From: Prosthecobacter debontii
GTDB lineage: Bacteria > Verrucomicrobiota > Verrucomicrobiia > Chthoniobacterales > Chthoniobacteraceae
Assembly: GCA_945905735.1 (NCBI GenBank)
Contig: CAMDQC010000042.1
Span: forward strand, 1 to 34,466
Length of the DNA: 34,466 nucleotides
Direction: 5' to 3'
Shown: in pieces, positions 8,278 through 16,618 of the stretch
Layout of the letters: every line of letters starts with the position of its first letter
Position numbering within the stretch: position 1 is the first letter of the stretch
The notes under the pieces: generated by a model
The model's input: the letters and a program-made list of their open reading frames with translations, nothing else
What the model was told of the DNA's origin: nothing
The model's database searches: none
Program-made: the position numbers and the translations under genes

Positions 8278-9162
8278 ATGGAAGATAATTCACGGATGCT
8301 TCGCGTCGGTTTGCCTTCGGGCAGCTTGCAGGAGCCGACTATTGCGCTTTTTGGAAAAGCAGGGTTTTCGATCTCGGTTTCCAGCCGCAGCTACAAGCCT
8401 GCGGTGGATGACCCCGAGCTGACGGTGCGTCTGCTGCGGGCGCAGGAAATCAGCCGCTATGTCGAGCACGGCTACCTCGATTGCGGGCTCACCGGGCGCG
8501 ACTGGATCGAGAATAACGGCAGCGATGTCGTGCGGCTGGGCGAGTTTATGTTCAGCAAAACGAGCGCGCAACCGACGCGCTGGGTACTCGCCGTGCCGGA
8601 GGATTCCCCGATCAAAAGCGTGAAAGATTTAGAGGGAAAACTCATCGCAACCGAGGCGGTAGAGATGACGCGTGCCTTCCTCGCCAAGCATGGAGTGAAG
8701 GCGGAGGTGGAGTTTTCGTGGGGCGCGACCGAGGTGAAAGTGCCGGACCTTGTGGACGCCATCGTAGATGTCACAGAAACGGGCTCTTCGTTGCGGGCGA
8801 ACAAGCTGCGCATCCTCGAAACGCTCATGGAGAGCGTCCCCGTCTTTGTCGCCAACAAAGCCGCTTACGAGAACCCGTGGAAGCGAGCCAAAATCGAACG
8901 GCTCGTCCTCCTTCTCCAAGGGGCGCTCGCCGCCCGCGACAAAGTGGGCCTGAAAATGAACCTGCCCGAAGCCAACCTCGACGGCCTGCTCAAAGCCCTC
9001 CCCGCCCTCCGTCGCCCAACGATCTCAAAGCTCACCGAGCCCGGCTGGGTCGCCGTGGAGACGATTATGGACGAGAAGATCGTCCGCGAAATCATCCCGA
9101 GCCTGAAGGAACTCGGCGCGGAAGGCATCATCGAGTATCCATTAAACAAAGTCGTTTACTGA
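8278..9162 (+). CDS. hisG: ATP phosphoribosyltransferase HisG, long form
   Basis: HisG joins ATP and PRPP to form phosphoribosyl-ATP, the first committed step of histidine synthesis. The protein has 294 residues, typical of the long, HisZ-independent form. The start '[16 protein letters not shown]' and '[15 protein letters not shown]' belong to the catalytic lobes. The PRPP-binding motif '[15 protein letters not shown]' is at residues 163-177. The last 75 residues or so form the ACT-like regulatory domain, ending '[19 protein letters not shown]', which in this class carries histidine feedback inhibition. An alternative ATG six codons in (8296) is possible. No other his gene is in the window, so it stands alone rather than in a his operon. 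Confidence 0.96.
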   Translation: MEDNSRMLRVGLPSGSLQEPTIALFGKAGFSISVSSRSYKPAVDDPELTVRLLRAQEISRYVEHGYLDCGLTGRDWIENNGSDVVRLGEFMFSKTSAQPTRWVLAVPEDSPIKSVKDLEGKLIATEAVEMTRAFLAKHGVKAEVEFSWGATEVKVPDLVDAIVDVTETGSSLRANKLRILETLMESVPVFVANKAAYENPWKRAKIERLVLLLQGALAARDKVGLKMNLPEANLDGLLKALPALRRPTISKLTEPGWVAVETIMDEKIVREIIPSLKELGAEGIIEYPLNKVVY

Positions 9163-9192
9163 GAAAGATCGCAGAGAGGAGAGAAAACGGTT

Positions 9193-9217
9193 GCCGCACA
9201 GCGGCGGGCCTGCTTTT
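9193..9217 (+). terminator. Possible terminator after hisG
   Basis: A 5-bp stem GCCGC/GCGGC with a 3-base loop (9193-9205) is followed by ggcctgc and a short T run (9214-9217). An outer GAGAAAA/TTTTCTC pairing (9181-9187 with 9214-9220) could extend it. The short stem and T run make it only moderately convincing. Confidence 0.4.
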
Positions 9218-9258
9218 CTCCGCGTCCACTTTAAAACCTCACCAAAAAAGTATCACTC

Positions 9259-9363
9259 ATGGGAAGTATCAAAAAGCGCCGTAAAGCGAAAATCAACCGG
9301 CACAAACGCAAGAAGCGGATGAAGCTCAACCGCCACAAGAAGCGTTTGCGTTACAAGAGCTAG
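9259..9363 (+). CDS. 34-residue basic AURKAIP1/COX24-type (bS22/mS38-like) ribosomal peptide
   Basis: This short ORF encodes 34 residues, over half of them Lys or Arg, with the shape 'MGSIKKRRKAKINRHKRKKR' followed by 'MKLNRHKKRLRYKS'. That is the pattern of the AURKAIP1/COX24 C-terminal domain, found in mitochondrial mS38 and in the small bS22 protein of mycobacterial ribosomes, where it sits in the small subunit. The match is by composition and the repeated '(K/N)xHKxxK' motif; ribosome association here is inferred. The ATG at 9259 has no clear Shine-Dalgarno. The gene lies 96 bases after hisG and 18 bases before the TPR gene. It is easily missed by gene callers because of its size. Confidence 0.85.
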   Translation: MGSIKKRRKAKINRHKRKKRMKLNRHKKRLRYKS

Positions 9364-9381
9364 GCGCGTTAGCGTCCGCGT

Positions 9382-11319
9382 ATGAAACGCAACCGGTCAA
9401 CCTCGCTTCGCGCTTTGCGGGCTCATGGTCCCGGTATGCTGGCTGCAGCTTTTCTCGCTGCGAGCGGAGTGTTCTTTGAGGCGAAAGCCGAAAAAAAGAA
9501 GGCTCCTGTTGCGCCGAAATCGCCCGTCATAGAAAAGGCAAAGCCGGAATCAAAACCCGTTAAGCCTCCTGCGACCGACGATCTCTACGAAGGCCCCGGC
9601 GTTGCCGAGCCCCCGAAGAAGGCTTCTGCCCCGGTCGCACCTGTCGTCGCGCCTGCCGTCACCGACCCGAAGCCCTATGCCCCGCGCAATGCGGATGCGT
9701 GGCCTTCGGAGTATCGGCCTGCGCCGACGGATTTGCTGCTCGATCAGCAAGACGAAAACCGGGCCGCCGCCATCGCCGCTTACGCCGAAGCTGAGATAAA
9801 TGCTGAGCGCGGCAACGCGGATAAAGCACTGAAGTCCTACAAGAAAGCAGCGGCGCTCGATCCTGCGGATCCTCGACTCGCGATCAAAGTCGCCCGTGAA
9901 TTACTCAAAACGAACGACCCCACTGCGGCGATCCAAGTCATCAAAGACTCCATCGCCGCTTCCCCGAAGGAACCCAAGACGCACCTTTATCTCGCTCGGA
10001 TTTATGCCGATCACCTGAACAAAAGCGACCTCGCTCGCCAGTCGGCAGAGAAAGCGGTGGAGCTTGCGCCAGACTACTTCCCGGCATGGAAGGCGGTGCT
10101 CGATTTCTCCGCCGCTGATGGGCAGGGCAAGAAGACGGACGAACTCATTGAGCGCGCCATGAAGAGCCCCTCGCAGGATGCGAACTTCTGGTTGGAGTTC
10201 GCCCTTTTCCTGCGGAAAAACAGCGGCCTCGAAAACCACAAACCACCCGGTGAGGACGAGAAGAAGCGCATCGAAACGACCTACAAGCGCGCCCTCGAAC
10301 TCAATCCGAAAAACGCCGCTGCGCTGGCACAGTTTGGCGATTACTTTGCACTGCTGCGCGACCATAAACGGGCGATCAGCAACTTCGAGCAAGCCCGCGC
10401 GCTCAAGCAACCCGCCAACCATCCCTCGCTTGAAAATCTCGGCGAAAAACTCGCCACCGCCCTCGTCGCCGACGGACGTAAAGCCGACGCGCTTCCTTTA
10501 CTGGAGCGCCTCGTAGCCGACTTCCCAGACCGCAACGATCTCGGTATGATGCTCGCCGAAGTGTATGATCAGACGGGCCAAACAGAAAAGGCGCTTGCGT
10601 ATTACCAGCGCTCCCTCGCGCTCGACCTCACCAAGCCGGAAAACCACATCAGCCTCGCCGAGACGCTCGTGCGCCACAAACACTACGACCGCGCCGTGGC
10701 GACCATGCAGTCCGCCCGCGAGAAGTTCCCGGATCGCCCCGAAGTTACCTACTCGCTCGCTCGCTGCCTCGCCCTCGCCAAGAAGCACCAACTCGCGCTA
10801 GAGATGTTCGCCACCGCGCAGAAAGAGATGAAAGGGCGCAACGAAGACCTCGCGAGCGACGCATTCTTTTTCAGCTATGGCGCAGCCGCCGAACAAGCAG
10901 GGCAATTTGAAAAAGCCGCCGAGCTGCTGAAAAAGTGCATCGAGCTAAAGCCCGACTCTCCCGAAGCATACAACTACCTCGGCTACATGTGGGCCGACCG
11001 TGGTGAGCACCTCGAAGAAGCCGGCACGCTCATCAAAAAAGCCGTTGAACTGGAGCCGGAAAACGCGGCCTACGTCGACAGCCTCGGCTGGTGGTATTTC
11101 AAGAGCGAGAAATACGAAGAGGCGAAAAAGGAACTCAACCGCGCCATCGAGCTTATGGCTGGCGAAGAAGACGCTACCGTCTTTGACCACCTCGCCGACG
11201 CTTTAGATAAACTGGGCAAGCGAGACGAAGCCCTCAAGCTCTGGAAAAAGGCGCTGAAATTGGAGTCTGACATACAGGATAAGCTGGCGAAGAAAATCGC
11301 GGAGGCGGAGAAGAAGTAA
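9382..11319 (+). CDS. Exported tetratricopeptide repeat protein
   Basis: 645 residues. The N-terminus has basic residues and a hydrophobic stretch ending 'FFEAKA' (residues 1-36), a plausible signal peptide. Next comes a Pro/Lys/Ala-rich linker to about residue 120. From about residue 130 to the end there are ten or so TPR-like helical pairs, for example 'AEINAERGNADKALKSYKKAAALDPADP', 'RIETTYKRALELNPKNAAALAQFG', 'AEVYDQTGQTEKALAYYQRSLALD' and 'AYNYLGYMWADRGEHLEEAGTLIKKAVELEPENAAYVDSLGW'. TPRs form scaffolds for protein-protein contacts; here probably in the periplasm. The partner is unknown. It starts 18 bases after the bS22-like gene and may share its transcript. Confidence 0.9.
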   Translation: MKRNRSTSLRALRAHGPGMLAAAFLAASGVFFEAKAEKKKAPVAPKSPVIEKAKPESKPVKPPATDDLYEGPGVAEPPKKASAPVAPVVAPAVTDPKPYAPRNADAWPSEYRPAPTDLLLDQQDENRAAAIAAYAEAEINAERGNADKALKSYKKAAALDPADPRLAIKVARELLKTNDPTAAIQVIKDSIAASPKEPKTHLYLARIYADHLNKSDLARQSAEKAVELAPDYFPAWKAVLDFSAADGQGKKTDELIERAMKSPSQDANFWLEFALFLRKNSGLENHKPPGEDEKKRIETTYKRALELNPKNAAALAQFGDYFALLRDHKRAISNFEQARALKQPANHPSLENLGEKLATALVADGRKADALPLLERLVADFPDRNDLGMMLAEVYDQTGQTEKALAYYQRSLALDLTKPENHISLAETLVRHKHYDRAVATMQSAREKFPDRPEVTYSLARCLALAKKHQLALEMFATAQKEMKGRNEDLASDAFFFSYGAAAEQAGQFEKAAELLKKCIELKPDSPEAYNYLGYMWADRGEHLEEAGTLIKKAVELEPENAAYVDSLGWWYFKSEKYEEAKKELNRAIELMAGEEDATVFDHLADALDKLGKRDEALKLWKKALKLESDIQDKLAKKIAEAEKK

Positions 11320-11346
11320 CGTCAATTCATCGCCTGAAAACTCCAC

Positions 11347-11874
11347 ATGGTAGTCTTTGAATTCACATTCTCGGAGTCGTTTCTGATTGAGATGTTCAGG
11401 CGGTATCGTGCGTCCGGGAAAAATGCTCGTTTCGTAGCCATCCTAAAGGGATTCCTCGGGCTCTGCCTTGTCGGACTCATCGTGCTTTGCGCGCTCGCCA
11501 AGATATATTGGGGTGTGGCGTTTATTGCCACCTTCCTTACACTGCTCGTGTTCGCTCGCCGCCTCGATGAGTGGGTCATCGGGCGGCGATTTCGGAAATC
11601 ACCTTACCACGACGAGCACGTCCGCATTCAGCTTTCAACAGAGGGCCTCACCACCACCACCACGAAAAGCAGCGCTCAACATAGCTGGGCAGTGTTCACC
11701 AAAGCATGTCGTCTAGCCGACGGCTTCCTCCTCTTCCATGTGCCGGACATTTTCAACTGGCTTCCCATCCGCGCCATCACCGAAGGAACCGCCGAGGAGG
11801 CGGAGGAACTCATCCGCGCGAATGTCGCCGACTACAAACGCGCATCTTTAAAAAATGAAGGACAGAAAGGGTAA
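11347..11874 (+). CDS. YcxB-like membrane protein
   Basis: 175 residues. The layout fits the YcxB-like family: a short N-terminal strand region (MVVFEFTFSESFLIEMFRRY), two adjacent membrane helices at about 33-75 ('FLGLCLVGLIVLCALAKIYWGVAFIATFLTLLVF'), then a soluble domain with 'HVRIQLSTEGL', 'SAQHSWAVFTKACRLADGFLLF' and 'FNWLPIRAI'. The function of the family is not established. The 3' end overlaps the next gene by 20 bases, implying cotranscription. Confidence in the family name is moderate; that it is a membrane protein is clear. Confidence 0.78.
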   Translation: MVVFEFTFSESFLIEMFRRYRASGKNARFVAILKGFLGLCLVGLIVLCALAKIYWGVAFIATFLTLLVFARRLDEWVIGRRFRKSPYHDEHVRIQLSTEGLTTTTTKSSAQHSWAVFTKACRLADGFLLFHVPDIFNWLPIRAITEGTAEEAEELIRANVADYKRASLKNEGQKG

Positions 11875-12121
11875 GATTGCGATGATTCCTGCTCTCATCT
11901 GTTTGCCCGTTGCTGTGCTTGTTGCTGGGGGCGTCAGCTACTTCTCCGACTTTGGCTTTTGGCCGGCGTTTGCCATCGTTCTCGTCGCTGCGCTCATCAA
12001 CGGTATTGTCGCCGAGGCAGAGGATAACGCTCCCGGTGGCTTCAATCATCCCCAGCCCGATGACTCAGAGCTCCCACCAAAGGATACACGGCCTTCCGGG
12101 GATTTGCGCCGCGACGGCTAA
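11855..12121 (+). CDS. Small two-helix membrane protein of unknown function
   Basis: 88 residues with two hydrophobic segments (about residues 10-30, 'MIPALICLPVAVLVAGGVSYF', and 33-52, 'FGFWPAFAIVLVAALINGIV') and a polar, Pro/Asp-rich tail. The start at 11855 overlaps the YcxB-like gene by 20 bases; an in-frame ATG at 11882, just after that gene's stop, is an alternative that leaves the first helix intact. I do not recognise a family. The gene probably belongs with the YcxB-like gene as a small membrane unit. Confidence 0.6.
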   Translation: MKDRKGKIAMIPALICLPVAVLVAGGVSYFSDFGFWPAFAIVLVAALINGIVAEAEDNAPGGFNHPQPDDSELPPKDTRPSGDLRRDG

Positions 12122-12212
12122 AGCCGCTACCTACTTTCGCGCCCCACAGCAAACGCGGCGGCCGGACCAAATGCGATTTGCCACGCGCCAGCCGGATGCC
12201 CACAGTAGGCTT

Positions 12213-12815
12213 ATGATATTGCGCCTTTTCACCATTGCAGCCGTCGTCGGGATGACGGGCTGCGCGAGCCCGAAGACACCACAGCCTGTGCGAAAGCCGG
12301 GATTCCTCGAACGTGCGTGGAACAGTACACAGAAAGGCTCACAGGTCGCATGGGAGACGACGAAAGGCGGCGCGAGCAAGGCCAAGGAACTCGTCGTCGC
12401 GCCATTTGCGAAAGGGAAAAAAGCACCCAAAGTGGAGGCATCGAAATACCGCGAACTGGAGACGAGCGTCGTGCTCAGGCCAGACGTGGTGCGCCTTTCA
12501 ACGACGCGCGCGCTGGAGGCTGTCGTGCTCGTCGCGAATAAATCCAAGCACTCGTTGCAGCTCTCGTTTGCCACCAGCCAGCATATCGAAGTCGTGGTGA
12601 AAACGGAGGCGGGCAACGTCATCCAACGCTGGTCCGACGATCAACGGGTGGAGCGCGAGCCGAGCTTTATCGCCATCAATCCCGGCGAGCGGCTGGAATA
12701 CACGGCGACGATTTCCACGCGCAATATGGTGGTCGGCAAGACGTATATCATCGAGGCGTCGGTGCCCGGCTACGACGCCATCTTCGCCCGCAAGGTTCTC
12801 GTTCCGCAGAGCTAA
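12213..12815 (+). CDS. Lipoprotein with BsuPI-like beta-sandwich domain
   Basis: 200 residues from the ATG at 12213, chosen because it opens a lipoprotein signal (MILRLFTIAAVVGMTGC, Cys 17); the frame is open far upstream but that part is not protein-like. A basic linker follows (about 20-75). From about residue 78 there is a domain with 'LRPDVVRLSTTRALEAVVLVANKSKHSLQLSFATSQHIEVVVKTEAGNVIQRWSDDQ' and 'AINPGERLEYTATIS'. This resembles the BsuPI intracellular proteinase-inhibitor fold often found in bacterial lipoproteins. The role is unknown. The GH57 start is only 5 bases downstream, so the two are likely cotranscribed. Confidence 0.82.
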   Translation: MILRLFTIAAVVGMTGCASPKTPQPVRKPGFLERAWNSTQKGSQVAWETTKGGASKAKELVVAPFAKGKKAPKVEASKYRELETSVVLRPDVVRLSTTRALEAVVLVANKSKHSLQLSFATSQHIEVVVKTEAGNVIQRWSDDQRVEREPSFIAINPGERLEYTATISTRNMVVGKTYIIEASVPGYDAIFARKVLVPQS

Positions 12816-12820
12816 AAGCC

Positions 12821-14356
12821 GTGCTGGCGCTTCTTCTCCACGCGCACTTGCCGTTCGTGCGCCACCCGGAGCACGAGCATTTTTTGGAAGAGGATTGGCT
12901 CTTCGAGGCGATCACGGAGACGTATCTGCCGCTCGTGGAGATGCTCTTTCGTCTCGCGGAAGAAGGCGTGCCTTTTCGCCTCGCGATGACGGTGACGCCA
13001 ACGCTTGGCCACATGCTGCGCGACCCGCTGCTGCTCGAGCGCTATGAGCGGCATCTTGCGCAACTCATCGCGCTCACCGAAAGCGAGGCGCGACGGTTGG
13101 CTGGCGGACCTAGCGCGGAGGCGGCGCGCTTCCACCTGCTGCGGCTCTTTCGCGTGCGCGAATGGTGGGCGCTCATCGAGCACGATATCGTTGGGGCTTT
13201 GGGGAAATTGCAGGACCACGGGCTAGAGCTTGTCGCCTGTGCGGCCACGCACGGATTTCTCCCGCTCATGCAGCAAGCGGAGTCGCAGGTGCGTCTCGGC
13301 GTCGCCGCCCATCGGGAGATGTTTGGGCGCGAGCCTGCGGGGTTTTGGATGCCCGAGTGTGCCTACACGCCGGGGCTCGACTCCTTGCTCGCGGAGCATG
13401 GTGTGCGCTGGACTGCGCTGGATGCCCACGGCCTCACCCGTGCGACGCCGAAGCCGCGCAACGCGGTCTGGTCGCCTGTATTCATGCCGTCGGGCGTCGC
13501 CGCGTTTGGGCGCGACCGGGACTCGGCGCGGCAGGTGTGGAGCACTGCCGACGGCTATCCCGGCGACCCGGCTTACCGTGAGTTTTACCGCGACGCGGGA
13601 TGGGACGCGCCGCTCGATGCACTACATCCTTTCCTCCCCGACGGCGCGCGGAAGTTCACCGGGCTGAAGCTCCACCGCATCACCGGCCACGAGCCGAAGG
13701 AGCCCTACGACCGCACCGCCGCCATGCGCGCCGTCGAGCGTCACGCCGCACATTTTGTCGCCGAGCGCGTGGCGCAACTGCAAGTGCTACGCGAGTATAT
13801 GGATGTGCCGCCGGTGATCTTCGCGCCGTTCGATGCGGAGCTGTTCGGGCACTGGTGGTTCGAGGGGCCGGAGTGGTTGGAGGCCGTGCTGCGAAAGTGC
13901 GCGGGCTCTCGCGAAGTCCCGCTCACCACGCCCGCGCAATACCTCGCCGAGAATGACACGCATCAGCTCGTGCAGCCCGCCGCATCGAGCTGGGGCGACG
14001 CGGGGCATTGGGGCGTCTGGCTCGACCCGGTGAATGCGTGGATTTACCCACTGCTCCACGCCGCCGAGCGGCGGATGGCGGAGCTCGCGCAGACCGCCGA
14101 GCCCCACGAGCGTGCCCTCCGGCAGCTCGCCCGCGAACTCCTCCTCGCGCAATCCAGCGACTGGGCCTTCCTCATGCGCGCTGGCACCGCCCGCGAATAC
14201 GCCACGCTCCGCACCAAGACGCACCTCCGCCGGTTCGAGACGCTGGCCGACGAACTCGCCGCCGGGCAAGTGGACGAGGCCACACTCCTCATCATGGAGG
14301 CGCGCGATAATTTCCTGCCAGACATTGATTGGCGCGCATTCACCTTCGTGAAATGA
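12821..14356 (+). CDS. Glycoside hydrolase family 57 protein, 1,4-alpha-glucan branching enzyme type
   Basis: 511 residues from a GTG start, 5 bases after the lipoprotein stop. The first residues 'LALLLHAHLPFVRHPEHEHFLEEDWLFEAI' match the first conserved region of GH57 branching-type enzymes (HxHLPF). The catalytic pair is visible: the nucleophile Glu in 'GFWMPECAYTPG' (E179) and the acid Asp in 'FAPFDAELFGHWWFEGP' (D338). The C-terminal helical domain (about 400-511) is the typical DUF1957-type extension. The family acts on alpha-glucans such as glycogen, making or transferring alpha-1,6 branches; the exact activity cannot be told from sequence by eye. There is no signal peptide, so it is cytoplasmic. 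No other glycogen gene lies nearby. Confidence 0.92.
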   Translation: MLALLLHAHLPFVRHPEHEHFLEEDWLFEAITETYLPLVEMLFRLAEEGVPFRLAMTVTPTLGHMLRDPLLLERYERHLAQLIALTESEARRLAGGPSAEAARFHLLRLFRVREWWALIEHDIVGALGKLQDHGLELVACAATHGFLPLMQQAESQVRLGVAAHREMFGREPAGFWMPECAYTPGLDSLLAEHGVRWTALDAHGLTRATPKPRNAVWSPVFMPSGVAAFGRDRDSARQVWSTADGYPGDPAYREFYRDAGWDAPLDALHPFLPDGARKFTGLKLHRITGHEPKEPYDRTAAMRAVERHAAHFVAERVAQLQVLREYMDVPPVIFAPFDAELFGHWWFEGPEWLEAVLRKCAGSREVPLTTPAQYLAENDTHQLVQPAASSWGDAGHWGVWLDPVNAWIYPLLHAAERRMAELAQTAEPHERALRQLARELLLAQSSDWAFLMRAGTAREYATLRTKTHLRRFETLADELAAGQVDEATLLIMEARDNFLPDIDWRAFTFVK

Positions 14357-14404
14357 CGAATGACGAACCTCGGCGAACTTCGTCATTCAGTCATTCGTCA
14401 TTTC
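14350..14404. terminator. Inverted repeat between convergent genes, likely bidirectional terminator
   Basis: A perfect 15-bp inverted repeat (14350-14364 with 14390-14404) spans the GH57 stop codon and ends one base before the M20 stop. Inside it an alternative perfect 10-bp stem (14358-14367 with 14379-14388) has an 11-base loop. Both arms are built from the heptamer AATGACG or its complement. Its position between two converging genes supports termination in both directions, though no long T run follows. Confidence 0.65.
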
Positions 14405-15526
14405 CTAAAGGCTCCGCAAGAACCGCTCGAAGAACTCCACGCCGCCTACCAAGTCCGCCACGGCGATAAACTCATCCTTTGTATGCGCCTGCGCAATGGA
14501 GCCCGGCCCCATCGCGATGGCCGCCATCCCGTGCTGCGCAAAGACGCCCGCATCGCTAAACCACGGTGCGCCGATGCAGCGCGAACCGCACGCACGCAGC
14601 TTCGCGATGAGCGGGTGGGCGTCGTCGGTGAGCATCGGTTTGGAAAGAACGTGGCTGATTTCCACATCCGCGCACACTGCGCGGAGGCGGGCGCTCACGG
14701 GCTCCAGCGGGCTCTCGCCGGGGAGGTAGCGGATGTCCAATTCTGCACGGCAGATGTCGGGGACGATGTTCACCTTGCTCCCGCCGGAGACCGTCCCTGC
14801 GCTGATCGTCGTGTGCCCGAGCAGCGGATGCTCCGCGCTGCGCAACATCGGCGCTATCTCGTCGCGCACGCAGCGGAGGATGTCTGCCATTTTGTAAATG
14901 GCATTGTCGCCCCGGTGTGGCTCGGCGGCATGGACGGCGCGGCCCCGCGTCGTCACGTCCAGCCACAGCGCGCCCTTGTGCGCGACCACCGCATCCAGCC
15001 CCGTCGGCTCGCCCGCGATGATGAAATCGAAGTGCTCTTCCGTCGCCAACGCCGAAGCCCCATGCTGCCCCGCCTCCTCGCTGCACAGCCCGGCAAACCA
15101 CACCTCGTAGCCCAAGTCTGGCAACCTATCGCGCACCGAACGCATCGCCCAAAGCATTGCCGCCATCGAGCCCTTCGTATCGCTCGTGCCGCGTCCCCAC
15201 ACCTTCCCGTCGCGAAGTTCAGCGCCGAAAGGATCAATCGTCATCCCGCCCACGCTCACCGTATCCGTATGCGGTGCAAACAGCACACGCGGCTTCTTTC
15301 CCCCGCTGTCGGAAAAGCGGACGACGACATTGGGCCTCCCCGGAAGCACCTCGCGAAGCTCCACTCGCGCCGCCGGAAACTCCGCGCGCAACCACGCCGC
15401 GAGCCAATCGGCAATCGCCTGCTCGCCCGTATGCGGCGTGCCGGGATCGCCCGTCGGATTCACGCTCGGGATGCGGACCAGCGCCTGAAGTAGCTCGATA
15501 ACAGAAGTAACTTGCACGCCCACCAC
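14405..15526 (-). CDS. M20-family metallopeptidase/deacylase (ArgE/DapE type)
   Basis: 373 residues from a GTG start. It shows the M20 di-zinc ligands and catalytic residues in order: 'FAPHTDTV' (H86, D88), 'GRGTSDTKG' (D116), 'CSEEAG' (E150, E151), 'IAGEPTG' (E173) and a C-terminal 'QAHTKDE' (H348). The lid/dimerisation domain lies between about 180 and 290, with 'GRAVHAAEPHRGDNAI'. Members include acetylornithine deacetylase and succinyl-diaminopimelate desuccinylase. The substrate cannot be told here, so no gene symbol is given. It follows rlmN by 30 bases on the same strand and probably shares its transcript. Confidence 0.92.
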   Translation of the reverse strand: MVGVQVTSVIELLQALVRIPSVNPTGDPGTPHTGEQAIADWLAAWLRAEFPAARVELREVLPGRPNVVVRFSDSGGKKPRVLFAPHTDTVSVGGMTIDPFGAELRDGKVWGRGTSDTKGSMAAMLWAMRSVRDRLPDLGYEVWFAGLCSEEAGQHGASALATEEHFDFIIAGEPTGLDAVVAHKGALWLDVTTRGRAVHAAEPHRGDNAIYKMADILRCVRDEIAPMLRSAEHPLLGHTTISAGTVSGGSKVNIVPDICRAELDIRYLPGESPLEPVSARLRAVCADVEISHVLSKPMLTDDAHPLIAKLRACGSRCIGAPWFSDAGVFAQHGMAAIAMGPGSIAQAHTKDEFIAVADLVGGVEFFERFLRSL

Positions 15527-15556
15527 CCTACCCAGCCCGCGAGCCGCGCCAAGGAT

Positions 15557-16618
15557 TCAGTTTCGCCGCCGCTCTGCCCGGAGCTGCCCGCAGCCTGCCG
15601 CCACATCAATCCCGCGCCGTTGGCGAATCGTGCTCGGGATGCCCGCTTCTTGTAGCGTGTGGGAGAACTCGCGCGCCGCTTGCGCCGCCGTCGCCGTTCC
15701 GTCGAAACCGTGTGTAGGGTTCAACGGGATGAGGTTCACATGCGACCGGATGCCCGCCAGCAGCGCGACGAGCCGTCGCGCCGTCTCCACCGAATCGTTC
15801 TTCCCCGCAATCAACGTCCACTCGAAAAAAATCTTCGCATCCATCACCTCGCAATAATGGCGGCACGCCGCGATCAATTCCGCCAGCGGCCAGCGTTTAC
15901 TCGCCGGAACAAGCGCGCTCCTCTCCTCCTCGCTCGCCCCGTGCAAACTGACCGCCAAGCCGTAAGGACGCCGCTCTTCCGCCAGCCGCAAAATCCCCGG
16001 CACCACGCCCACCGTGCTGATAGAAATGCGCGACGGCCCGATATTGATCCCGCCCGTATCCGAGATGATCTCCAGCGCCGTCATCACCGAATCATAATTA
16101 TGCAGCGGCTCGCCCATCCCCATCAGCACAAGGTTCCGCAGCCGCGCCCCGCTCGCCGCCAGCGCGCGATTCGCGTGCAACACCTGCGCCACGATCTCGC
16201 CCGGTCGCAAATGACGCACAAACCCCATCTGCCCCGTCGCACAAAAAACGCACCCCATCGCGCAACCGGCCTGCGTGCTCACACATGCCGTGTGCCGCCC
16301 CGAATAGCGCATCAGCACCGTCTCAATCGTCTGCCCGTCGTCCAGCGTCAGCAGGAACTTCCGCGTGAACCCATCCGCGCTCGCAGTATCCGCCGCCACC
16401 GCCGGAACCTCCAGCCGCAGCCGCCCATCGGCCACCCAGCGGCGTAGCGGCGGGAGAAAATTGTCGCATTGGCCCAGCTCCGTCGCCGCCTCCCGATGCA
16501 CCGCCCCCCAAAGCGCCTTCGTATGGACCGGGCGCAGCCCATCCGCGACCAGCGCTCGTTCGAGCGATGAAAAAGGAAGATCAAGAATGTTGCCGATGGT
16601 GTTCAAAACGCCTGCCAC
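15557..16618 (-). CDS. rlmN: Dual-specificity RNA methyltransferase RlmN (23S A2503 / tRNA A37)
   Basis: A radical SAM enzyme that methylates C2 of adenine 2503 in 23S rRNA and, in many bacteria, A37 of some tRNAs. 353 residues. The iron-sulfur cluster motif 'CAMGCVFC' gives C119, C123 and C126. The methyl-carrying Cys is C343 in 'VAAGCGQL', and the N-terminal helical domain begins 'NILDLPFSSLERALVADG'. Other family blocks are 'GEIVAQVL', 'LVLMGMGEPLHNYDSVM', 'ISISTVGVVPGI' and 'LAVSLHGASEEERS'. The start is a GTG at 16618; a start a few codons further in is possible and would remove an overlap with a plus-strand reading frame. It is upstream of the M20 gene. Confidence 0.96.
   Translation of the reverse strand: MAGVLNTIGNILDLPFSSLERALVADGLRPVHTKALWGAVHREAATELGQCDNFLPPLRRWVADGRLRLEVPAVAADTASADGFTRKFLLTLDDGQTIETVLMRYSGRHTACVSTQAGCAMGCVFCATGQMGFVRHLRPGEIVAQVLHANRALAASGARLRNLVLMGMGEPLHNYDSVMTALEIISDTGGINIGPSRISISTVGVVPGILRLAEERRPYGLAVSLHGASEEERSALVPASKRWPLAELIAACRHYCEVMDAKIFFEWTLIAGKNDSVETARRLVALLAGIRSHVNLIPLNPTHGFDGTATAAQAAREFSHTLQEAGIPSTIRQRRGIDVAAGCGQLRAERRRN

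Noticed and set aside
14360-15493. 377-codon plus-strand frame antisense to the M20 gene
   Set aside because: Low-complexity Arg/His/Ala translation; the M20 metal ligands are on the minus strand.
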